A DNA stretch of 64,000 nucleotides from Parietichytrium sp. I65-24A. Its lineage: Eukaryota > Sar > Bigyra > Thraustochytrida > Thraustochytriidae. Location of the stretch: NCBI GenBank assembly GCA_012862575.1, contig BLSF01000069.1:1-64000 (forward strand). The letters are read 5' to 3'. Both the position numbers and the translations under genes were made by a program. This document shows positions 60,310 to 64,000 of this stretch, piece by piece. The notes under the pieces are model-generated. The model did not search any database and was not told where the DNA came from. It worked only from the letters and a program-made list of their open reading frames with translations. Numbering within the stretch: the first letter of the stretch is position 1; each line of letters begins with the position of its first letter.

Positions 60310-61419
60310 TTAGCTCGTCTCAGATTTTTCAGCTTGTGCAACACGACCTCCAGGCTCCTCCCACGCAAGAGGAACAGCCGGCTTGTTGCTTGTACTTCCG
60401 GTGGAGCTTCCCCTGGTTCCATCCTGAGAATCTCGTTTTGAACGAATCTCGGGTTGAACGCTAGTGCCGACCTCGCCCGGCCGATGGCCCAGATAGTTCA
60501 CAATTGGATGCGACTTTGTTAGTGTGAGTTGCGCCATGATCAATGCCATCATGTAGCTCTGATACGGCCACAACGCTGGATGGCAGAGTGGGACGAAAAT
60601 ACACCCCGATAGTAAAGCAATTTTCCTTTTCTTTTTCGCCGAAAATCTCAAACCGTCAACCACCTGGTCTACCTTTCTGATCTCGGTGACCTTTCGTGTC
60701 GTGCCCAGAGTTTTAGCCAGTCTAGTTATTGTCTCAGAGACCTTTGCATTTATTCTAGCCATGCTCGCGAAAAAAATGATCGACGCGAGATTCCGAAAGA
60801 TGATCATGAAACGCATCGGAGAATCAGACGGCTCTATGCATTGGAAATAGGAGCTTGCAATTGTTGCAGAGATCAGCGACAGCGAGTACACGCATACGGA
60901 CAATGTGTATCCATTAACCATATACCTCTCAACGCGCCTTACATCATGGCTCGGCAAATCGGACTGCTCCGCGAAAAGCTTGAATGTCCGAATCTCAAAC
61001 CATGTGTTCGTAAGAAAAGATGTTACTGAGCTCACGATGTAGGCCACGGAAGCGAAGGGATCGATTCCTACTTGGATGTTGTCGTAGTCGAGCATCTTTA
61101 CAAACGCCAACCAGGTTCCGAATGGACAGATTGTCAGCGCTCCGATAAGAATAATTTGAAATGGAAGAAACCTGTACCACACCAGGTCGACACCCTTCTT
61201 GCGGGCTTTGTCCCTCGCTTGGCGAAACCTTGGCAGTTGGACTTGTAGCGCGAGGGCGTGACGGACAGTCACCAGCACGCCACCCGCGAAGGCGAGGCCC
61301 CACACGATTCTCCGCGAGATATCATTATCCGGGCAGCCAAATCCATCGTAATTGATCAGCTCTGTCTTTCCTGAGGTATAGCCCGCGCATGTCACCCTGT
61401 TCTCGATCTCACAGCTCAT
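60310..61419 (-). CDS. Seven-transmembrane protein, family shared with 63.0-64.0 kb gene
   Basis: 369 residues from ATG 61419; the frame continues upstream to a TTG with less convincing sequence. The N-terminus has a short Cys-containing outside segment (NRVTCAGYTSGKTELINYDG). About seven hydrophobic spans follow: RRIVWGLAFAGGVLVTV, LPFQIILIGALTICPFGTWL, GIDPFASVAYIVSSVTSFL, YTLSVCVYSLSLISATIA, RFMIIFRNLASIIFFASM, IALLSGCIFVPLCHPALWPY and SYMMALIMAQLTLT. The tail is Ser/Thr-rich. The nearby gene at 63056 shares VGIDP..(S/T)VAYI, FEIR.F, MR....RNLA, KKK.KIA, and WP.Q.Y.MA....QLTLT...PI.NY. The pair arose by tandem duplication and diverged widely. The family is not recognised; a GPCR-like receptor is possible. 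Confidence 0.8.
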   Translation of the reverse strand: MSCEIENRVTCAGYTSGKTELINYDGFGCPDNDISRRIVWGLAFAGGVLVTVRHALALQVQLPRFRQARDKARKKGVDLVWYRFLPFQIILIGALTICPFGTWLAFVKMLDYDNIQVGIDPFASVAYIVSSVTSFLTNTWFEIRTFKLFAEQSDLPSHDVRRVERYMVNGYTLSVCVYSLSLISATIASSYFQCIEPSDSPMRFMIIFRNLASIIFFASMARINAKVSETITRLAKTLGTTRKVTEIRKVDQVVDGLRFSAKKKRKIALLSGCIFVPLCHPALWPYQSYMMALIMAQLTLTKSHPIVNYLGHRPGEVGTSVQPEIRSKRDSQDGTRGSSTGSTSNKPAVPLAWEEPGGRVAQAEKSETS

Positions 61420-61930
61420 CCTTCCTGCTGGGCAGCCCCGAGTCCGTACAGGCTGGCGGCCGCAACGAATGCGCCGGTCAGAGCTTGCGAATGCCTGCCT
61501 GCCTTCCTTGCGGAGAAGAGCAACACTGCCACATGGCAACAATAGCTAGCAATCAATGCACTGCCACTTACAAAGCACCGCACTGCGGCACTCTCATGCC
61601 CCGCAACTTGTCTGAGAGCTATGGATCGCAATTGTGAGTAGCAGTCTACGCAACTGCACGCCAAAGCAAGTAACGCCTTTTTCCCTGCTGCTCTCCCATC
61701 TCATGCTAAAAACACGTCTAAAAACGTTTTCTGCACTGACACATGTCCGTTGCTCCCCTATTTGCCGCACTACAAGCAATACTGTCAATCTATAGTCACC
61801 GCAATAGTATATAGCAAGTGGTGCTGGTGCCCCAGGGAGCGCAAGTTGTGCCAGGAGCGACCACCGTCTCAAGGTTGGCCACGCCGATTTTGAGTTGAAA
61901 ATTGAAAACATTGCTTGAAAGATGTATCTA

Positions 61931-62040
61931 TAGAGAGACGGATTTACGAGCCCTTTAAACAAGCACAAGTGGCGCAGCCGCCATGTGCAAGCCCGTAGGC
62001 AAATGATGAGTATCAGTGAAAACATCCATCGCGCGGGTGT
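61931..62040. repeat. Tandem-duplicated block, copy 1
   Basis: Matches 62068-62179 with an offset of 138 bases. The shared core is CCCTTTAAACAAGCACAAGT then GGCGCAGCCG and ATGTGCAAGCCC, continuing to GCGGGTGT. Scattered substitutions suggest an older duplication. Confidence 0.85.
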
Positions 62041-62067
62041 GAAATTTGCTTAATAATTAATTCAGCT

Positions 62068-62179
62068 AGAGAGAAACTGGTCTACGGGCCCTTTAAACAA
62101 GCACAAGTGGCGCAGCCGACATGTGCAAGCCCTTAGGCACTGTGGATGTCAGCGAAAGCATCCAACTCGCGGGTGTAAC
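62068..62179. repeat. Tandem-duplicated block, copy 2
   Basis: Second copy of the 61931-62040 block. Confidence 0.85.
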
Positions 62180-62430
62180 CATCAGTGGGAGTAGCCCACC
62201 TGGAGCCTTTGCACCGCAATGCAGTTTCTTGAGCGATGCCGCATCTTGAAGCACTTCGGGTTTCCACTCTCTTGCATTCACGGGTTCAGACTTCACAGCG
62301 AGCGCGTTTGCGCACGAGGCGCGATACTGTCGCCTCATGCATTCTTGATGGCGGAATAAGCGCTCAACGCCCTGGCCACGAGACCTTTAAAGGTGGAAAG
62401 CACGCTATGTCTTGATCTCACACAAGTCAT

Positions 62431-62480
62431 GGAATGATTGAATGATGGAATGATGGAATGAATGATTGAAAGACAGTGAA
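62431..62480. repeat. ATGGAATG / TGAATGAT microsatellite
   Basis: Degenerate 8- and 4-base units rich in TGAA and ATGA. Confidence 0.8.
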
Positions 62481-62593
62481 TGAGTGATTGATTTCAAGGA
62501 CGATTTACAACAGGGTAGCACCGAAGGGTACTACCAAGAATACCAGGACGTGTAGAATAAAAGAATTTAGAAAGAAGTTGTGAAGTGGTGTTA

Positions 62594-62860
62594 CTATTTC
62601 GTTGCATATGATCGACAATTGTCAACCATCCATTTGCTCCTCTCCATGAGAACTACATATCCAAGTTCAGATGTACCGCACTCACTCAGATGCCCACAAA
62701 AATCCCACTTCCTTCGTTTCAAGTCTGGTACCCATCTCTCAGACTTTGTTTTGATGCAGGAACCAAGTAGTGAGAAACCAAAGTCCGAAACCCTAAACTT
62801 GACCCATACCGGATCATGGTCCGAGACACTCACGTGGACCTGGTATCACCAAGCGAGAGC
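62594..62860 (-). mobile_element. Non-LTR (LINE) retrotransposon fragment, endonuclease end
   Basis: On the minus strand one open frame of about 80 codons reads VSVSDHDPVWVKFRV. SDHxPV is the conserved last motif of the apurinic-type endonuclease domain of LINE elements, with the expected hydrophobic strand after it. Downstream in the same frame is a basic stretch (KRRKWDFCGHLSECG) ending in a stop. A stop also lies a few codons upstream, so only a short fragment remains. No reverse-transcriptase motif or 3' tail was found. It could also be chance; the motif itself is the only real support. Confidence 0.35.
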
Positions 62861-63055
62861 ATCCCTTTGAGAATGCTAGTGAGGATGTGACAGTGCACAA
62901 GGAACCAGTACTACCTCCGAGCGATTTTCCAGCTTCGCGCCAATTGAAAAGGAAACCACGAGAGCAAGTTGAGAACGGCAAGCGGCGAAAAACCAAAAGC
63001 TCCTTGCTCGTACTGGTAAATCAACTCTGATCAGTGCAAAGAACGGCGTAGTAGT

Positions 63056-64000
63056 CTACTCCGTATCGCACAGAGTCGAAGGTTTGTCGCTGTGCGAGGT
63101 GTGGCCGTTCGATGGCACGGGCATCACACCCTCTAAGTGCTGGGTTCCATCACTGTGCTCCGGTGCAACCTTCTCGTCCTTAACAATGTAGTTGTTAATA
63201 GGGTAGGCTCTGGTCAGGGTAAGCTGGCAAATGACAATCGCCATCACGTAGGTTTGATGAGGCCACATCACCGGCAGCGATGTCACAGAGTACAAAATCG
63301 TGGAGATAATTGCTATCTTCGTTTTCTTCTTTGCCGTCTGTTCAAACTTGTCGAGGACAGCTTTCAAACGGGAGTTCTTATCTTTCGATCTTGTCGCAAT
63401 GCTATCCAGGAACTCTTTTGTGGACTTGAGCGCTGCCTTGTTTATGAAAGCCATCAGAATCATTAGGACTGCAGTCGCCAGATTTCGGCCGACTACAACA
63501 TATCTCATCACCGAAACAGTCGGGTCTACACATTTGGACATGCATCCGATAATTACGGCTGTCAACGACGCGCACACATAGATGGCAAGCGCAATGTAGT
63601 ACCTCTTCGTGAGATATGATTTCAATTGACTTTTCTTCTCCTCGGACATTCTCGTCGAGCGCAGAAACATCCTGAAGTTTCGAATTTCAAACAGTGCATT
63701 CGTCACCAAACCAACGATCCCAGTTCCAACATACGCCACTGTTATAAGCGGATCCACGCCGATTTGCGAATACTGATACCCAAATAACTTGATTGCAGTC
63801 AATGTGAGAGCAGATGGGCAGACGATGACAACACCTACCAAAATGACTCGAAATGGCTGGTGGTCCCTCCATGACAGCACTTTTCCGGATTTCAGCGCTC
63901 TCTGCTTCGCTTTTTGGTATAGCGGGATCTGCAATCGGAGCGCCAAAAAATGCCTATAAGAAATGAGCAACGCGCCAAGAAATCCTAAGCCCCAGATTGT
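63056..64000 (-). CDS. Seven-transmembrane protein, 5' part beyond window
   Basis: Paralog of the gene at 60310-61419. The frame is open up to the window edge at 64000, where it still aligns with TM1 of the paralog (TIWGLGFLGALLISYRHFLAL against RIVWGLAFAGG), so the start codon lies outside. At least 314 residues are inside. Membrane spans are visible at FRVILVGVVIVCPSALTLTA, LITVAYVGTGIVGLVTNALF, YIALAIYVCASLTAVIIG, RYVVVGRNLATAVLMILMAF, IAIISTILYSVTSLPVMWPH and YVMAIVICQLTLT. The tail is rich in Ser, Thr, His and Glu. A shared motif with the paralog is WPHQTYVMAIVICQLTLTRA. Function unknown. Confidence 0.8.
   Translation of the reverse strand, partial: TIWGLGFLGALLISYRHFLALRLQIPLYQKAKQRALKSGKVLSWRDHQPFRVILVGVVIVCPSALTLTAIKLFGYQYSQIGVDPLITVAYVGTGIVGLVTNALFEIRNFRMFLRSTRMSEEKKSQLKSYLTKRYYIALAIYVCASLTAVIIGCMSKCVDPTVSVMRYVVVGRNLATAVLMILMAFINKAALKSTKEFLDSIATRSKDKNSRLKAVLDKFEQTAKKKTKIAIISTILYSVTSLPVMWPHQTYVMAIVICQLTLTRAYPINNYIVKDEKVAPEHSDGTQHLEGVMPVPSNGHTSHSDKPSTLCDTE

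Larger units (their letters stand above)
61420..63055. other. Intergenic region with duplicated sequence and a LINE-like fragment
   Basis: 1.6 kb between the two 7TM paralogs. It contains a duplicated block of about 110 bases (61931-62040 and 62068-62179), an ATGGAATG microsatellite (62431-62480) and a minus-strand fragment with a LINE endonuclease motif (62594-62860). A minus frame at 62093-62338 (81 codons, ATG 62338) runs across the second copy; no domain is recognised. Confidence 0.5.

Overview
The window is the left end of a nuclear eukaryotic chromosome. It opens with about 190 bases of 5-base telomere repeat (CCTAA on this strand, TTAGG on the other) running inward from base 1. Genes are compact and mostly intronless, with short GT-AG introns (62-93 bp) in a few. 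They encode eukaryotic families: class II histone deacetylase, Sec1/Munc18, Sec14-like CRAL-TRIO, ARL2BP/BART, class C and Frizzled-type GPCRs, a CAMK-type kinase and a prominin-like protein. Base composition looks balanced. This suggests a free-living heterotrophic protist. A thraustochytrid-like stramenopile is my best guess, but that is inference. TTAGG telomeres are best known from arthropods, and the compact intron-poor genes do not look arthropod.

Layout. 1-2194: telomere and gene-free subtelomere. 2195-4168 (-): type II membrane glycosyltransferase with a stalk of fourteen 23-residue repeats. 4820-6637: tandem duplication of about 0.9 kb with a single N exactly at the junction, probably an assembly join of two overlapping contigs. 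7531-9195 (-): multi-pass membrane protein. About 10.57-11.05 kb (-): disrupted gene with Cys-rich secreted-type repeats. 11617-13845 (-): class C GPCR. 18404-20116 (-): HDAC. 21147-22643 (+): CRAL-TRIO protein with a membrane hairpin. 24618-26747 (-): prominin-like. 28571-30106 (+): D-lactate dehydrogenase. 30379-31381 (-): two-exon LRR protein. 32158-33297 (+): L-2-hydroxyglutarate dehydrogenase-like. 33837-35129 (-): protein kinase. 37957-40020 (-): Sec1/Munc18 (SCFD2-like). 41534-42163 (+): His-rich protein. 43097-43895 (+): five-exon BART-domain gene that no single open frame reveals. 45025-45603 (+) and 46573-47715 (-): unrecognised proteins. 47.7-53.0 kb: gene-poor, repeat-rich. 52988-54997 (+): Frizzled-like receptor. 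55779-57688 (+): nuclear-type protein. 58196-59386 (-): Gln/His-rich membrane protein. 60310-61419 and 63056-64000 (-): two tandem members of one 7TM family, the second cut by the window edge.

Themes. Membrane receptors are over-represented (class C GPCR, Frizzled-like, two paralogous 7TM proteins, another multi-pass protein, prominin-like), which fits a sensory or surface repertoire near a telomere. Two FAD enzymes for opposite stereoisomers of 2-hydroxy acids lie about 2 kb apart. Intergenic DNA is full of GTAC and CTAG palindromic tracts, minisatellites and at least two families of short dispersed repeats. A fragment with a LINE endonuclease motif lies near the right end. I found no rRNA, tRNA, CRISPR array or intact transposon.

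Several long open frames begin at GTG or TTG. Because this is a eukaryote I moved those starts to the first plausible ATG.
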